Source: an uncultured Bacteroidales bacterium (GTDB taxonomy: Bacteria > Bacteroidota > Bacteroidia > Bacteroidales > UBA932). Taken from it: DNA of 64,000 nucleotides. A program made the translations under genes and the position numbers. Location: the NCBI GenBank assembly GCA_900318445.1, contig ONKO01000003.1, positions 62,001-126,000 of the forward strand, given 5' to 3'. This document shows, piece after piece, positions 8,541-18,221 of this stretch (positions are counted from its first letter, which is position 1; each line of letters starts with the position of its first letter). Under the pieces are notes generated by a model. That model was not told the origin of the DNA and did no database searches. It saw only the letters and a list, made by a program, of their open reading frames with translations.

Positions 8541-9117
8541 AGGCGTTGTCTTCTTCCAGGGCCTTTTGGTAACATTCACGGCAGAGGGGTTCGTAGATGT
8601 CTTTTTCACCCACGACCACCAGCTTCTTGGAATTGGAAAGGCGGTGGGAGTGGTTGGCCAGGGCACCACATCGTACGCAGATGGCATGTACTTTCTGGAC
8701 ATCGTCTGCAATGGCCATGAGGGCGGGCATGGGGCCGAAGGGCTTTCCCATATAATCGGTGTCGAGGCCGGCGATAATGACGCGGACGCCGCGATGGTTG
8801 GCCAGTTCCTGCACCACTTCAATGATGCTTTCGTCAAAGAACTGTGCCTCGTCAATACCTACAACCTGTACGTCGGGCTCTATCTGGAGCATGCGGGAAG
8901 GCGATTTGATGGGCGTGCAGGAAATGCTGTGGGAGTCGTGCGAGACTACGTCCAGGTCTGAGTAGCGTTTGTCGATGGTGGGTTTGAACGTGGCTATTTT
9001 CTGCTGGGCGAACTGGGCGCGTTTGAGTCTTCTGATGAGTTCTTCTGTCTTGCCGGAGAACATAGAGCCGCAAATCACTTCAATGCAGCCCGATTTTTTT
9101 GCATTTTCCAAAAACAT
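8539..9117 (-). CDS. tdk: Thymidine kinase
   Basis: Phosphorylates thymidine in the pyrimidine salvage pathway. 192 residues from ATG 9117; an upstream extension of the frame crosses the promoter and is rejected. Motifs: P-loop GSMFSGKT (17-24), Walker B GIDEAQFF, lasso region, and the zinc ribbon CVRC...CREC near the C-terminus, all of the type II TK family. Divergent from the coiled-coil gene at 9178; the two -7 boxes lie within 47 bases of each other. The 3' end runs into a family A repeat. Confidence 0.96.
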   Translation of the reverse strand: MFLENAKKSGCIEVICGSMFSGKTEELIRRLKRAQFAQQKIATFKPTIDKRYSDLDVVSHDSHSISCTPIKSPSRMLQIEPDVQVVGIDEAQFFDESIIEVVQELANHRGVRVIIAGLDTDYMGKPFGPMPALMAIADDVQKVHAICVRCGALANHSHRLSNSKKLVVVGEKDIYEPLCRECYQKALEEDNA

Positions 9118-9122
9118 TTCGC

Positions 9123-9130
9123 TAACTTTG
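9123..9130 (+). promoter_or_regulatory. -7 box (TAACTTTG) for the 9178 operon
   Basis: Matches TAnnTTTG 48 bases upstream of ATG 9178. It lies between the tdk ATG and the tdk promoter box, so the two transcripts overlap divergently at their 5' ends. Confidence 0.55.
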
Positions 9131-9161
9131 TTAGGTAAAGTACAGGTTGTCTCTTGTAGTG

Positions 9162-9169
9162 CAAAGATA
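9162..9169 (-). promoter_or_regulatory. -7 box (TATCTTTG) of tdk
   Basis: Minus-strand TATCTTTG 45 bases upstream of the tdk ATG, giving a leader of about 40 nt that crosses the opposing promoter at 9123-9130. Confidence 0.6.
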
Positions 9170-9177
9170 CAAATATT

Positions 9178-9762
9178 ATGGAGAATAATGAACGGGATTT
9201 CCTTCAGGAAGCCCAAAAAGAAATAGCCTTTCTGAAAGAGCGCATCGCCGCCCTGGAAGAGAAGCTGGCTGCTTGGGAGGTCCACGCGGCAGAAGTACCT
9301 CAAGAGGCTCCCGAGGTAGACTTTTCGGATGTGGAACTGGGCGTTACAGACGCTCTTCCGGAGCCGGCTCCTACTCCCGAACCGGTGGTGGAAGAACCCG
9401 TTCTTGTTCCCGAGGAGCCCGAAGAGCCCAGGCAGCCCGAAGATCCCAAAGCGCCTGAGCAGCCCGCACCGGCCGCCGTGGCACCGTCGGCCAGCATCTC
9501 CGGCTATGCCTGGAGCAAGGACAACCCCGGCATCCTGGTGAAGAACATCCGCAGCGGCATTTCGCTGCTGGACCGTGCCCTGTTCATCGGCACACTCTTT
9601 AAAGAGGACTTCAATCTCTACGACAACACCATTGCGGAGCTCAACAACCTGCACACGCTGGATGAAGCCGTGGCCTATATTCAGGAGCATTTCCCGGAGT
9701 GGGAGATGGGTACCGACGTTGTGTACCGCTTCATGATGGCCGTCCGTAAAAAGCTGGGATAG
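9178..9762 (+). CDS. Coiled-coil/proline-rich protein of unknown function, upstream of rsmI
   Basis: 194 residues. Residues 5-35 are a heptad-rich helix ([20 protein letters not shown]), residues 40-105 an acidic Pro/Glu linker ([15 protein letters not shown] and similar), and residues 120-194 a compact helical domain ([20 protein letters not shown] to [14 protein letters not shown]). No signal peptide or membrane segment, so probably cytosolic. Its stop overlaps the GTG start of rsmI, so it is translationally coupled to it. I do not recognise a named family; a protein of this layout next to rsmI may be a Bacteroidales-specific conserved gene. Confidence 0.8.
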   Translation: MENNERDFLQEAQKEIAFLKERIAALEEKLAAWEVHAAEVPQEAPEVDFSDVELGVTDALPEPAPTPEPVVEEPVLVPEEPEEPRQPEDPKAPEQPAPAAVAPSASISGYAWSKDNPGILVKNIRSGISLLDRALFIGTLFKEDFNLYDNTIAELNNLHTLDEAVAYIQEHFPEWEMGTDVVYRFMMAVRKKLG

Positions 9763-10487
9763 TGGCAGGAAAGCTTTATATCGTACCCACGCCCGTCGGC
9801 AATCTGGACGACATGACCCTTCGCGCCGTCAAGGTGCTGAAGGAGGCAGACCTTATCCTGGCCGAGGACACCCGCACGTCCTCGGTGCTCATGAAGCATT
9901 TTGACATTCACCGGCCTCTCCAGAGCCATCACAAGTTCAACGAGCACCAGACGGTTGAGCTGGTGAAGGAGCGCATCCTGGGCGGGCTCAACGTAGCGCT
10001 GGTCTCCGACGCCGGTACGCCCGGCATCTCCGATCCCGGCTTCCTGCTGGCCCGCACCTGCGCCGAAGAAGGTATTGAGGTTCAGACACTTCCTGGCGCC
10101 ACTGCCTGCATTCCCGCCATCGTTTCCAGCGGGCTACCCTGCGACCGGTTTGCCTTCGAAGGCTTCCTGCCGCAGAAAAAGGGACGCCAGACGCACTTGC
10201 TGGAGCTTGCGAAAGAAACCCGCACCATGGTATTTTACGAAAGCCCGTACCGGCTGGTAAAGACCCTGGAGCAGTTTATCGAATTCTTCGGGCCGGAGCG
10301 TCCCTGCTCCGTTGCCCGCGAAATATCCAAAGTTCACGAAGAACACAAACGCGGAACCCTGGCAGAAGTTGCTGCCTGGTTCTCCGAACACGAGCCGAAA
10401 GGCGAAATAGTCATTGTGGTGGGTGGGGCCCCGCCGGAAAAAACGCATAAGAAAAAGCGGTATGGTCCCCCAGAAGAAGGAGAATAA
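9762..10487 (+). CDS. rsmI: 16S rRNA (cytidine1402-2'-O)-methyltransferase RsmI
   Basis: Methylates the ribose of C1402 in the 16S rRNA decoding centre. 241 residues. The tetrapyrrole-methylase fold motifs are clear: [18 protein letters not shown] at the N-terminus, [25 protein letters not shown], and [10 protein letters not shown]. The start is a GTG overlapping the previous stop (TAGTG). The 3' end overlaps the next gene by 26 bases, so three genes form one operon. Confidence 0.96.
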   Translation: MAGKLYIVPTPVGNLDDMTLRAVKVLKEADLILAEDTRTSSVLMKHFDIHRPLQSHHKFNEHQTVELVKERILGGLNVALVSDAGTPGISDPGFLLARTCAEEGIEVQTLPGATACIPAIVSSGLPCDRFAFEGFLPQKKGRQTHLLELAKETRTMVFYESPYRLVKTLEQFIEFFGPERPCSVAREISKVHEEHKRGTLAEVAAWFSEHEPKGEIVIVVGGAPPEKTHKKKRYGPPEEGE

Positions 10488-11388
10488 AGGTTCTCTTCCA
10501 GCCAGTTTCACAACGGGCGCTATTGCCCTCGTATTTCTCATCATCGGTTTTGAAGCCGCCCTGTTTGTGCACAAGGCGGCCGTAACGAGGCTCGTCGCCA
10601 ACCGGGACCAGCCCGATACGGTGTATGTGTATGTAGAGCCGGAGGCCGCAGAGGAGCGTGCGGTCCCGGCGGAGCAAAACAGCAGGCCGATGAGCACCTC
10701 CCCGAAGGAGGCCCGGACCGTCAGAAAAAACGCATCACACAGCCCCGAGGCCGTTTCCGTGCGGGAAAAAGCCGCTCCCAGGCCGGTGGAGACCTTCCGC
10801 TTCAACCCCAACACCGTGAGCGTGGAAGACCTTCAGCGCCTGGGCTTCAGCGAGAAGCAGGCGCTCTCCATCGACAACTATCGGCAAAAAGGCGGACGCT
10901 TCCGCCGCCCTTCGGACTTCGCCAGAAGCTACGTGGTGGCCGATTCCGTCTTCGCGCGCCTGGAACCGTTTATCGACATTCCACGCATCGACATCAACAG
11001 GGCCGATAGTACCACGCTCCTGACCCTTCCCGGCATCGGCCCTTTCTTCGCCGGAAAAATGGTGCAGTACCGCACGCAGCTGGGCGGCTATTCCACGGTG
11101 GAGCAGCTCCTGGAAATCTGGCACTTCGACGAGGAGAAGCTTTCCGGAATGCGGGACCTCATCACCTGCTCCGAGGCCCCGGCCTTTACACTCTGGACCC
11201 TGCCCGAGCCCGAACTCGCCCGCCACCCGCACCTCTCCCGCTCCGAAGCCCACGGCATTGTGCTCTTCCGGCAGCACCATCGGCCCGACGAATGCACGCT
11301 GGACGGTCTTCACGCCGCCGGCATCCTCTCCGACGAGCATTATCGCCGCCTTTCGCTGTGCCGCATCGCTCCTGCCCCTGCCCAGTAA
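10462..11388 (+). CDS. Membrane-anchored helix-hairpin-helix (ComEA-like) protein
   Basis: 308 residues starting at [10 protein letters not shown] inside the end of rsmI. One transmembrane segment (about residues 16-36, TGAIALVFLIIGFEAALFV), a basic/Pro-rich linker, then helix-hairpin-helix repeats: FNPNTVSVEDLQRLGFSEKQ, INRADSTTLLTLPGIGPFFA, and a weaker third. This matches ComEA-type DNA-binding proteins that in Bacteroidota often carry several HhH pairs. A role in DNA uptake is a family-based guess; no other competence gene is nearby. The stop codon lies directly against the first 51-bp repeat. Confidence 0.82.
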   Translation: MVPQKKENKGSLPASFTTGAIALVFLIIGFEAALFVHKAAVTRLVANRDQPDTVYVYVEPEAAEERAVPAEQNSRPMSTSPKEARTVRKNASHSPEAVSVREKAAPRPVETFRFNPNTVSVEDLQRLGFSEKQALSIDNYRQKGGRFRRPSDFARSYVVADSVFARLEPFIDIPRIDINRADSTTLLTLPGIGPFFAGKMVQYRTQLGGYSTVEQLLEIWHFDEEKLSGMRDLITCSEAPAFTLWTLPEPELARHPHLSRSEAHGIVLFRQHHRPDECTLDGLHAAGILSDEHYRRLSLCRIAPAPAQ

Positions 11389-11580
11389 CGAACAAAAGCA
11401 GGATTCGGCTCAAATCACGCTTAAGTTCGTCACCTCTGACGAACAAAAGCAGGATTTGCCGTAAATCACGCTTAAGATCGTCACCACTGACGAACAAAAG
11501 CAGGATTCGCCGTAAATCACGCTTAAGATCGTCACGCCTGACAAGCAAAAGGCAGGCGCGACGAACAAAAGCGTAACGAA
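11387..11580 (+). repeat. 51-bp palindromic repeats (family A), three units plus debris
   Basis: Units at 11387, 11438 and 11489 with exact 51-bp spacing, reading GACGAACAAAAGC.. to ..GCTTAAGATCGTC. From 11540 on, broken half-units (GACAAGCAAAAGG, GACGAACAAAAGC, AACGAACAAAAA) lead up to the 3' end of the transposase gene at 11610. The array starts at the stop codon of the ComEA-like gene. Confidence 0.88.
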
Positions 11581-11609
11581 CAAAAAAGGCGGGGATGAAG
11601 GCCGGGACG

Positions 11610-12524
11610 TTACCGGATGCCGTAGTCCTTGGAGCGGATAGCCTGGATGATGGTGAGTTCGGACAGGTAGAGTGCCTGTGCCATCATACGCGTGTCAAGG
11701 CGCATGGTTTCATATAGCCGCACGGCCACACGGCACTTTTCTTCGGGCGAGAGCGACTTGAAGAGCCGTCCGGGGTAGGAAGCACGCAGTTCGGTATTCA
11801 CGATATCGCGAATCTCGCTTTGTGAAAACTCCACTTCTTCGCCCAGGGTCCGGGCAATCTTTACGGCCGACTCGTACTCTTTCACCAGACGGGTATGGTA
11901 CTCCTTCGGCGATCCAAACAGTTCCTCCACCTTCCCGGCATCGATAAAGTTACAGGGCAGGACACCCAGGTCGGGGTGAATGAGCCAGTCGGGAGGTAAC
12001 GTTTCACGGGAGCCGGTAATGGTTCTCACCTGCATGGTTTGCAGGGAAGACACCTTCACGCCACCCAGCGCTCCGGCTAATTCGTTGAAATACAGATAGC
12101 TGCTCCCCCACCTGTGACCACCGGGAGAACAATATCCTTTTTCATAAGGGTTCCTCACCACATACAGAATCTCTGCCATGAGAGCGTTTTTATCCGGCAG
12201 GGGTTTGAGGACACAGCCGTAGTCTTCCGGCAGCGGGGCCCGGCCTTTTTTCATGAGCTGCTCCGAAAAACGCCGCTTCAGGTAGGAAAAAACTTTCATG
12301 CACTGCTCTCCAGTGCCGTTAAGAACAAAATGACCATGATTGGGCATGAGCTCAAAAGCATAGAACTTCACGTCAAATTTAAGCGACGCCAGCGCAACGC
12401 CGGCCATGCCCATGCGGTAGTCACTCTCATCGTAGAACAGCCATCGGCCTTCCAATCGGTCCAGGCACAGATGGTAATCGCCCTTTGGCAGAGCGTTGTA
12501 CTCTTCTCTCGTAATTCTATTCAT
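11610..12524 (-). CDS. REP-associated tyrosine transposase (RAYT, Y1/HUH family)
   Basis: 304 residues. The N-terminal half is an IS200/TnpA-REP-like HUH nuclease: FYAFELMPNHGHFVL gives the HUH pair His63/His65, and Tyr81 in SYLKRRF is the candidate catalytic tyrosine. The residue between the histidines is Gly, not bulky hydrophobic. The C-terminal part (about 190-304) is a longer domain ending in an HTH-like helix pair (MMAQALYLSELTIIQAIRSK), as in RAYTs rather than simple IS200 TnpA. The gene lies between two arrays of the same 51-bp palindrome, the layout expected for a RAYT and the repeats it processes. It has no IS200 partner tnpB. Other possibility: an inactive domesticated copy. Confidence 0.85.
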   Translation of the reverse strand: MNRITREEYNALPKGDYHLCLDRLEGRWLFYDESDYRMGMAGVALASLKFDVKFYAFELMPNHGHFVLNGTGEQCMKVFSYLKRRFSEQLMKKGRAPLPEDYGCVLKPLPDKNALMAEILYVVRNPYEKGYCSPGGHRWGSSYLYFNELAGALGGVKVSSLQTMQVRTITGSRETLPPDWLIHPDLGVLPCNFIDAGKVEELFGSPKEYHTRLVKEYESAVKIARTLGEEVEFSQSEIRDIVNTELRASYPGRLFKSLSPEEKCRVAVRLYETMRLDTRMMAQALYLSELTIIQAIRSKDYGIR

Positions 12525-12553
12525 AATTCTTAGCTATTAACTCCGTCCCCATG

Positions 12554-12652
12554 TACGAACAAAAGCAGGATTTGCCGTAAATCACGCTTAAGATCGTCAC
12601 CGCTGACGAACAAAAGCAGGATTCGCCGTAAATCACGCTTAAGATCGTCACG
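12554..12652 (+). repeat. 51-bp palindromic repeats (family A), two units upstream of the RAYT
   Basis: Units at 12554 and 12605, same orientation and spacing as at 11.4 kb. They sit between the 5' end of the RAYT gene and the recA 3' region. Confidence 0.88.
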
Positions 12653-12691
12653 GCGTCGCGCACGCAAGTGTGCGCGCACGCAAGAAAGGAG

Positions 12692-12721
12692 AATAGCCAC
12701 GTTCAGAAAAACGTGGCTATA
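12692..12721 (-). terminator. Hairpin downstream of recA
   Basis: An 11-bp perfect stem (ATAGCCACGTT with its complement, loop CAGAAA), 21 bases past the recA stop. The following tract on the minus strand is only pyrimidine-rich, so termination strength is uncertain. Confidence 0.6.
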
Positions 12722-12741
12722 GTCATATTAGAATAGAAGTG

Positions 12742-13767
12742 TTAGTCCTGAACGGAAGCGAGGGCCTCGCGGATCTTGGCTTCGATTTCCTCGGCCAGTT
12801 CCACATTGTCCAGCATGAGCTGCTTGGTGGCCTCACGGCCCTGCGCCAGCTTGCTTTCGCCGTAGCTGAACCAGGAACCGGACTTGGAGATGATGCCCAG
12901 CTCTACGCCCAGGTCTACGATTTCACCGCTGCGGGAAATGCCTTCACCGAAGACGATGTCGAACTCGGCCTTCTTGAAAGGCGGTGCCATCTTGTTCTTG
13001 ACCACCTTTACCTTGACGTGGTTACCCAGGGCCTCATCGCCGTCCTTGATCTGGGTGGTGCGGCGGATGTCGAGGCGCACGGATGCATAGAACTTAAGGG
13101 CGTTACCACCGGTAGTGGTTTCGGGGTTACCGAACATCACGCCAATCTTTTCACGCAACTGGTTGATGAAGATGCAGCAGGTACCCGTCTTGGAGATGTT
13201 GGCCGTAAGCTTACGGAGTGCCTGGGACATGAGGCGGGCCTGAAGACCCACTTTGTTGTCTCCCATTTCGCCTTCAATCTCGGCGCGGGGCGTAAGAGCG
13301 GCCACGGAGTCAATGACTACAATGTCCAGGGCGCCGCTGCGGATGAGGTTGTCGGCAATTTCGAGCGCCTGCTCGCCATTGTCGGGCTGGGAAATGAGAA
13401 GGGTGTCCAGGTCTACTCCGAGGGCCTTGGCGTAGGTACGGTCAAAGGCGTGCTCGGCGTCGATGATGGCTGCGATGCCGCCATTTTTCTGGGCCTGGGC
13501 GATGGCGTGGATAGCCAGCGTGGTTTTACCGGAGCTCTCCGGTCCGTAGATCTCGATGATGCGGCCTTTGGGGTAGCCTCCAATGCCCAGGGCATGGTCC
13601 AGGGCGATGGATCCGCTGGGGATTACCTGCGAGGCATCCCACTCCGGCTGGTCTCCCAGCTTCATGATGGTGCCTTTTCCGTAATCTTTCTCAATTTTGT
13701 CGATGGTTGCCTGGAGTGCCTTGAGACGGGCTGCTCCCTGCGTTGCGTCAACTGCTTCTTTTGCCAT
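12742..13767 (-). CDS. recA: Recombinase RecA
   Basis: 341 residues from [11 protein letters not shown]; the 14 extra upstream codons are not RecA-like. Central recombinase and SOS co-protease. Walker A GPESSGKT (75-82), Walker B region [20 protein letters not shown], loop L2 [21 protein letters not shown], all canonical. Own promoter (TAACTTTG box at 13813-13820, 46 bases upstream). No obvious SOS box was recognised. Confidence 0.98.
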   Translation of the reverse strand: MAKEAVDATQGAARLKALQATIDKIEKDYGKGTIMKLGDQPEWDASQVIPSGSIALDHALGIGGYPKGRIIEIYGPESSGKTTLAIHAIAQAQKNGGIAAIIDAEHAFDRTYAKALGVDLDTLLISQPDNGEQALEIADNLIRSGALDIVVIDSVAALTPRAEIEGEMGDNKVGLQARLMSQALRKLTANISKTGTCCIFINQLREKIGVMFGNPETTTGGNALKFYASVRLDIRRTTQIKDGDEALGNHVKVKVVKNKMAPPFKKAEFDIVFGEGISRSGEIVDLGVELGIISKSGSWFSYGESKLAQGREATKQLMLDNVELAEEIEAKIREALASVQD

Positions 13768-13812
13768 AATACTACTAAAATAAATCGCGGGTGTCCTGTA
13801 AAGCCGCAACTA

Positions 13813-13820
13813 CAAAGTTA
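13813..13820 (-). promoter_or_regulatory. -7 box (TAACTTTG) of recA
   Basis: Minus-strand match to TAnnTTTG, leader of about 41 nt. Back to back with the sstT box 14 bases away. Confidence 0.55.
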
Positions 13821-13833
13821 AGAAAAATTTCCT

Positions 13834-13841
13834 TAATTTTG
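13834..13841 (+). promoter_or_regulatory. -7 box (TAATTTTG) of sstT, abutting the start codon
   Basis: The final G is 5 bases before the A of the sstT ATG (13846), so the predicted transcription start coincides with the start codon (leaderless). Confidence 0.5.
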
Positions 13842-13845
13842 CAAC

Positions 13846-15063
13846 ATGAGTCAACTAGAATCCATCACCCGGAAATGGGCCCAGTCCAGCCTCATCCTCC
13901 GCATCCTCGGAGGCCTGGTCATTGGCGCCATCCTGGGCCTCACGATACCCGGCCTTACCGGCATCTCCCTTCTCGGGACCATCTTCGTAGGAGCCCTCAA
14001 AGCCATTGCGCCCCTTCTGGTCTTTGTCCTTGTCACCGCATCGGTCGCCCAGGCGGGGGCGGGACTGGGAGCACGCTTCCGTACGGTCATCGGCCTGTAT
14101 CTTGTGAGCACCCTGGGCGCCGCCGTCGTCGCCGCCGCGGGCAGCAAGTTCTTCCCCATCACCCTGCGGCTCACGGACGTCGCGGAAGGAAGCGCCCCCA
14201 GCGCGCTCGCAGACGTCTTTTCCAATCTTCTCTCCAACCTGGTGGCCAATCCGCTGGCGTCCATCGCCCAGGCCAATTACATCGGCATCCTGTTCTGGTC
14301 CATCCTCATGGGGCTGGGCCTCCGTACGCTGGCTTCCCGGGAAACCATCCGGATGGTCTCGGACTTTTCCGCCGTGCTGTCCAAAATGGTAACCTGGATC
14401 ATCCAGTTCGCTCCCTTCGGCATCCTGGGCCTGGTCTTCTCCGCAGTTTCCGAAAGCGGCATGGAGATTTTCTCCACCTACGGAAAACTGGTTCTCCTCC
14501 TGGTGGGATGCATGCTCTTCAACACGCTCATCCTCAACCCGCTGTGGGCATTTCTTGCCACCCGCTCCAATCCCTATCCCCTGCTCTGGACCTGCCTCCG
14601 CGAGAGCGCCGTCCACGCCTTTTTCACGCGGTCATCGGCAGCAAATATCCCCATCAACATGCAGCTGTGCAAGAAGATGGGGATCGATGAAGATTTCTAT
14701 TCGGTGAGCATCCCGCTGGGAGCTACCGTCAATATGAATGGAGCGGCCGTTACAATCACGGTCATGACGCTGGCAGTGGCCCATACGATAGGCGTGCCGG
14801 TGAGCCTTCCGACGGCCATTCTCCTGAGCATCGTCGCTACGCTCGGCGCCTGCGGAGCTTCCGGGATTGCCGGCGGTTCGCTGCTCCTTATCCCGCTCGC
14901 CTGCTCGTTTCTCGGGATTGGCAACGACATCGCCATGCAGGCGGTTGCCGTGGGCTTTATCATCGGGGTGGTGCAGGATTCCGTGGAAACGGCGCTCAAT
15001 TCCAGCGCCGATGTCTTCTTCACCGCCACCGCCGAGAAAAGGGACCGGCGCGCCAGGCGTTAG
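13846..15063 (+). CDS. sstT: Serine/threonine:Na+ symporter SstT
   Basis: 405 residues of the dicarboxylate/amino acid:cation symporter (DAACS) family, about eight membrane helices plus two re-entrant loops. Diagnostic stretches: the serine-rich hairpin HAFFTRSSAANIPINMQLC, the Na+-binding NMNGAAVTITVMTLAVAH (glutamate-transporter NMDGT equivalent), and the SstT-like GVVQDSVETALNSSADVFF near the C-terminus. Imports serine and threonine driven by Na+, which suits a cell with Na+-NQR. Converges with the SulP gene, overlapping it by 4 bases. Confidence 0.93.
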   Translation: MSQLESITRKWAQSSLILRILGGLVIGAILGLTIPGLTGISLLGTIFVGALKAIAPLLVFVLVTASVAQAGAGLGARFRTVIGLYLVSTLGAAVVAAAGSKFFPITLRLTDVAEGSAPSALADVFSNLLSNLVANPLASIAQANYIGILFWSILMGLGLRTLASRETIRMVSDFSAVLSKMVTWIIQFAPFGILGLVFSAVSESGMEIFSTYGKLVLLLVGCMLFNTLILNPLWAFLATRSNPYPLLWTCLRESAVHAFFTRSSAANIPINMQLCKKMGIDEDFYSVSIPLGATVNMNGAAVTITVMTLAVAHTIGVPVSLPTAILLSIVATLGACGASGIAGGSLLLIPLACSFLGIGNDIAMQAVAVGFIIGVVQDSVETALNSSADVFFTATAEKRDRRARR

Positions 15064-16751
15064 GCCTCCTCGTCGGCCCTGACGATATCCTCGGCGCGGG
15101 AAAGGGCCTGCGAGATGTGGCTGCAGATATTCTCCCTGCCCACCACGTCGTCCATATGGGCATTCCGCAGCACGCGCATCACGTCCGGATTCACGCCGGA
15201 GAGCACCACCTTTACGCCCATCTGCTTACACATCTTGCACATGTTGGAGAGGTTGTGCACACCCGTGGAGTCAATGAAAGGCACCTTACGCATGCGGATG
15301 ATGCGCACCTTGGCACGCCCGCCCATGTCTCCCATCATTTCCTCGAACTTGTTGCCGATTCCAAAGAAATAAGGGCCGTTGATTTCGTACACTTTCACGC
15401 CTTCGGGGATGATGAGGTGGTCTAGGTTGCCCTTCACGTCGGTATCGGCCATGGGGTCGATCTCGTCGCTCAGGACAGAGACGTTGGTGGTCTCGGCCAT
15501 CCGCTTCATGCACAGCAGACAGGCGATGATGACGCCCACCTCGATGGCGACGGTAAGGTCGAAAATGACGGTAAGGAAGAAGGTCACGAGCAGCACGATG
15601 ATATCCGACTTGGGGTTGCGGAAAATCGCCCGGAAGCTTCTCCACTCACTCATATTATAGGATACGACCACCAGGATACCGGCCAGGCAGGCCATGGGGA
15701 TGTACTGCACCAGCGGCATCAGGAACAGGTAGATGAGCGCCAGCACAATGGCGTGGGCGATACCGGCGACAGGCGTGCGGCCGCCGTTGTTGATGTTGGT
15801 CATGGTGCGGGCGATGGCGCCGGTGGCGGGGATGCCGCCGATGAGCGGGGACACCATGTTGGCGATGCCCTGGGCGACGAGCTCCTGATTGCTGTCGTGA
15901 CGGTCGCCGATGACGCCATCGGCCACAGCCGCGGAGAGGAGCGACTCAATGGCACCCAGCATGGCGATGATCATGGCCGGCTGCGCCAGCCGCGTGATGG
16001 TCTCCCAGTTGAGCTCAGGCACGGAGGGCGTAGGCAGGGCCGATGAGATGGTGAAGCGGTCGCCGATGGTCTCGATGCCCTCGATGCCGAAGTACTTGAG
16101 GCCGAGGGTGGCGAGAGTCATCACCACGATGGCGACGAGGGAGCCCGGGATGCGGCGGCTCACCTTGGGAGTAAGGACGATGATGAGGATGCTCACGACT
16201 CCCACGGCAAGCGCCCACCAGTTGATGGTGCCGATGTTCTCAGCATACACTACCCACTTGTCCAGGAACCCGGCCGGGACGCTCTCGACCTGAAGGCCGA
16301 AGAGGTCCTTGATCTGCGTGGCGAAGATGGTAAGGGCGATACCGGATGTAAAGCCCACCACAATGGGATACGGGATATACTTGATGATGGTTCCAAGGTG
16401 CAGCACGCCCATCAGGATGAGGAAAGCGCCGGCCATGAACGTCGCTATCATGAGTCCGTTCATGCCGTACTCCTGGATGATGCCGTACACGATGACGATG
16501 AAGGCGCCGGTGGGACCGCCGATCTGCACCTTGCTGCCGCCGAAGAAAGAGATGAGGAAACCGGCCACGATGGCCGTGAGGATGCCGGCTTCCGGAGAAG
16601 CGCCCGACGCGATACCGAAAGCGATGGCCAGCGGCAGGGCTACGATACCTACGATAACACCTGCAAGCAGGTCTTGGACGAGCGTTTTGCTGTCATAACC
16701 CTTGCGGAGGGTGGTAAACAGTTTAGGTTGAAAACCTCCTTTAAAGTTCAT
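15060..16751 (-). CDS. SulP-family inorganic anion transporter with STAS domain
   Basis: 563 residues from MNFKGGFQPKLFTTLRKGYD (a longer frame to 16805 adds a poor N-terminus). The SulP membrane domain has DLLAGVIVGIVALPLAIAFG, GGSKVQIGGPTGAFIVIVYG and the helix-14-like end; a cytosolic STAS domain follows from about residue 445 (VYEINGPYFFGIGNKFEEMM, FIDSTGVHNL). Transports sulfate, bicarbonate or other anions; the substrate cannot be told. Several Bacteroidota homologues are sodium-dependent bicarbonate importers. Stands alone, divergent from hisS. Confidence 0.93.
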   Translation of the reverse strand: MNFKGGFQPKLFTTLRKGYDSKTLVQDLLAGVIVGIVALPLAIAFGIASGASPEAGILTAIVAGFLISFFGGSKVQIGGPTGAFIVIVYGIIQEYGMNGLMIATFMAGAFLILMGVLHLGTIIKYIPYPIVVGFTSGIALTIFATQIKDLFGLQVESVPAGFLDKWVVYAENIGTINWWALAVGVVSILIIVLTPKVSRRIPGSLVAIVVMTLATLGLKYFGIEGIETIGDRFTISSALPTPSVPELNWETITRLAQPAMIIAMLGAIESLLSAAVADGVIGDRHDSNQELVAQGIANMVSPLIGGIPATGAIARTMTNINNGGRTPVAGIAHAIVLALIYLFLMPLVQYIPMACLAGILVVVSYNMSEWRSFRAIFRNPKSDIIVLLVTFFLTVIFDLTVAIEVGVIIACLLCMKRMAETTNVSVLSDEIDPMADTDVKGNLDHLIIPEGVKVYEINGPYFFGIGNKFEEMMGDMGGRAKVRIIRMRKVPFIDSTGVHNLSNMCKMCKQMGVKVVLSGVNPDVMRVLRNAHMDDVVGRENICSHISQALSRAEDIVRADEEA

Positions 16752-16822
16752 AAATACTGATACACTAACTAATTCGGCCGCAAAATTAAAAAATTTTATT
16801 AACATAAGCTATACTTTTTTCT

Positions 16823-16830
16823 TAACTTTG
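16823..16830 (+). promoter_or_regulatory. -7 box (TAACTTTG) of hisS-asnA
   Basis: Match to TAnnTTTG 18 bases upstream of the hisS ATG, predicting a leader of only about 13 nt. Confidence 0.6.
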
Positions 16831-16847
16831 CGGAAATTTTTACTGAA

Positions 16848-18221
16848 ATGGCAATCCAGAAACCGTCTATCCCCAAGGGCACACGCGACTTCGGCCAGAA
16901 GGAAATGGCCCGTCGCAACTATATTTTCAATACCATCCGCAGCGTCTTCCGCACCTACGGCTACCAGGAAATCCAGACTCCCGCACAGGAAAACCTGTCC
17001 ACCCTCATGGGCAAGTACGGCGAGGAAGGAGACAAGCTCCTGTTCCGCATCCTCAACTCCGGAGACGCATTTGCCGATGTCGATTTTGAGAAGCCTCTCA
17101 CCACCCAGGTTTGCGAGAAGGGTCTCCGCTATGACCTTACCGTTCCCTTCGCCCGCTACGTGGTGCAGCACCAGAACGAGATTTCCTTCCCGTTCAAGCG
17201 TTTCCAGATTCAGCCTGTTTGGCGCGCCGACCGTCCCCAGAAGGGCCGCTACCGCGAGTTCTACCAGTGCGACGTAGACGTGATTGGCAGCCGCAGCCAG
17301 GTCAATGAGCTGGAGCTGGTGCAGATGGTGGACGCCGTCTTTGGAAAACTGAACGTGCGTGTGGGCATCCACATCAATAATAGAAAGGTCCTCACCGGCT
17401 TTGCAGAGATTGCCGGCGCCCCGGACAAAGTGGTGGACATCACCGTCGCCATTGACAAACTGGACAAGATCGGGCTGGACAAGGTGAAGGAGGAGATGGC
17501 CGATAAAGGCCTGCAGGCCGATGGCATCGCCGTCATCGAGCAAATCCTTTCCCTCACCGGCAGCTTCGAGGAGAAGCTCGCTGCCATGCGCAGCCTCTTT
17601 AACGGCGGCAGCGCCAGCGGCATCGTCTCCGAGACCGGCCTCAAGGGACTGGACGAGCTCGAGGAGCTCTTCGGCCTCATCGCCGCCGCAGGCGTATCGG
17701 CCCCGGTGGAGATGGACCTTTCCCTCGCCCGCGGCCTTAATTATTATACCGGCGCCATCTTCGAGGTGAAGGCGCTGGACTGGGAGATCGGCTCCATCTG
17801 CGGTGGCGGCCGCTACGACAACCTTACGGGCATCTTCGGCCTGCCGGACCTCTCCGGCGTGGGCATCTCCTTCGGCGCCGACCGCATCTACGACGTCCTC
17901 ACCGGGCTGGACCTCTACCCCGCCGGGCTGGAGCAGTCCACCACCCTCCTCTTCGCGGTGATGGGGGCCGATGAACTCCGCTACGTGCTGCCCGTAGCCA
18001 AAGCCCTCCGTTCCCGCGGCATCGCAGTGGAAGTCTATCCGGAACCGTCCAAGCTCAAGAAGCAGTTTGACTACGCCGACAAGAAAAACATCCCGTTCAT
18101 CTCCATCAACGGCTCCAATGAGATGGAAGCAAAGACGGTGAACATCAAGAACCTGGTTTCCGGTGAGCAGAAGGCTTTCCCGGCTTCGGATATTGAGGCC
18201 ATCCTGGAATTTTTGTCGTAA
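16848..18221 (+). CDS. hisS: Histidine--tRNA ligase
   Basis: 457 residues, class II synthetase. Motif 1 region [20 protein letters not shown], motif 2 [19 protein letters not shown], the HisA signature [23 protein letters not shown], and a C-terminal anticodon-binding domain (from about 365). Its stop overlaps the asnA start (TAATG), so the two are translationally coupled. Confidence 0.97.
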   Translation: MAIQKPSIPKGTRDFGQKEMARRNYIFNTIRSVFRTYGYQEIQTPAQENLSTLMGKYGEEGDKLLFRILNSGDAFADVDFEKPLTTQVCEKGLRYDLTVPFARYVVQHQNEISFPFKRFQIQPVWRADRPQKGRYREFYQCDVDVIGSRSQVNELELVQMVDAVFGKLNVRVGIHINNRKVLTGFAEIAGAPDKVVDITVAIDKLDKIGLDKVKEEMADKGLQADGIAVIEQILSLTGSFEEKLAAMRSLFNGGSASGIVSETGLKGLDELEELFGLIAAAGVSAPVEMDLSLARGLNYYTGAIFEVKALDWEIGSICGGGRYDNLTGIFGLPDLSGVGISFGADRIYDVLTGLDLYPAGLEQSTTLLFAVMGADELRYVLPVAKALRSRGIAVEVYPEPSKLKKQFDYADKKNIPFISINGSNEMEAKTVNIKNLVSGEQKAFPASDIEAILEFLS

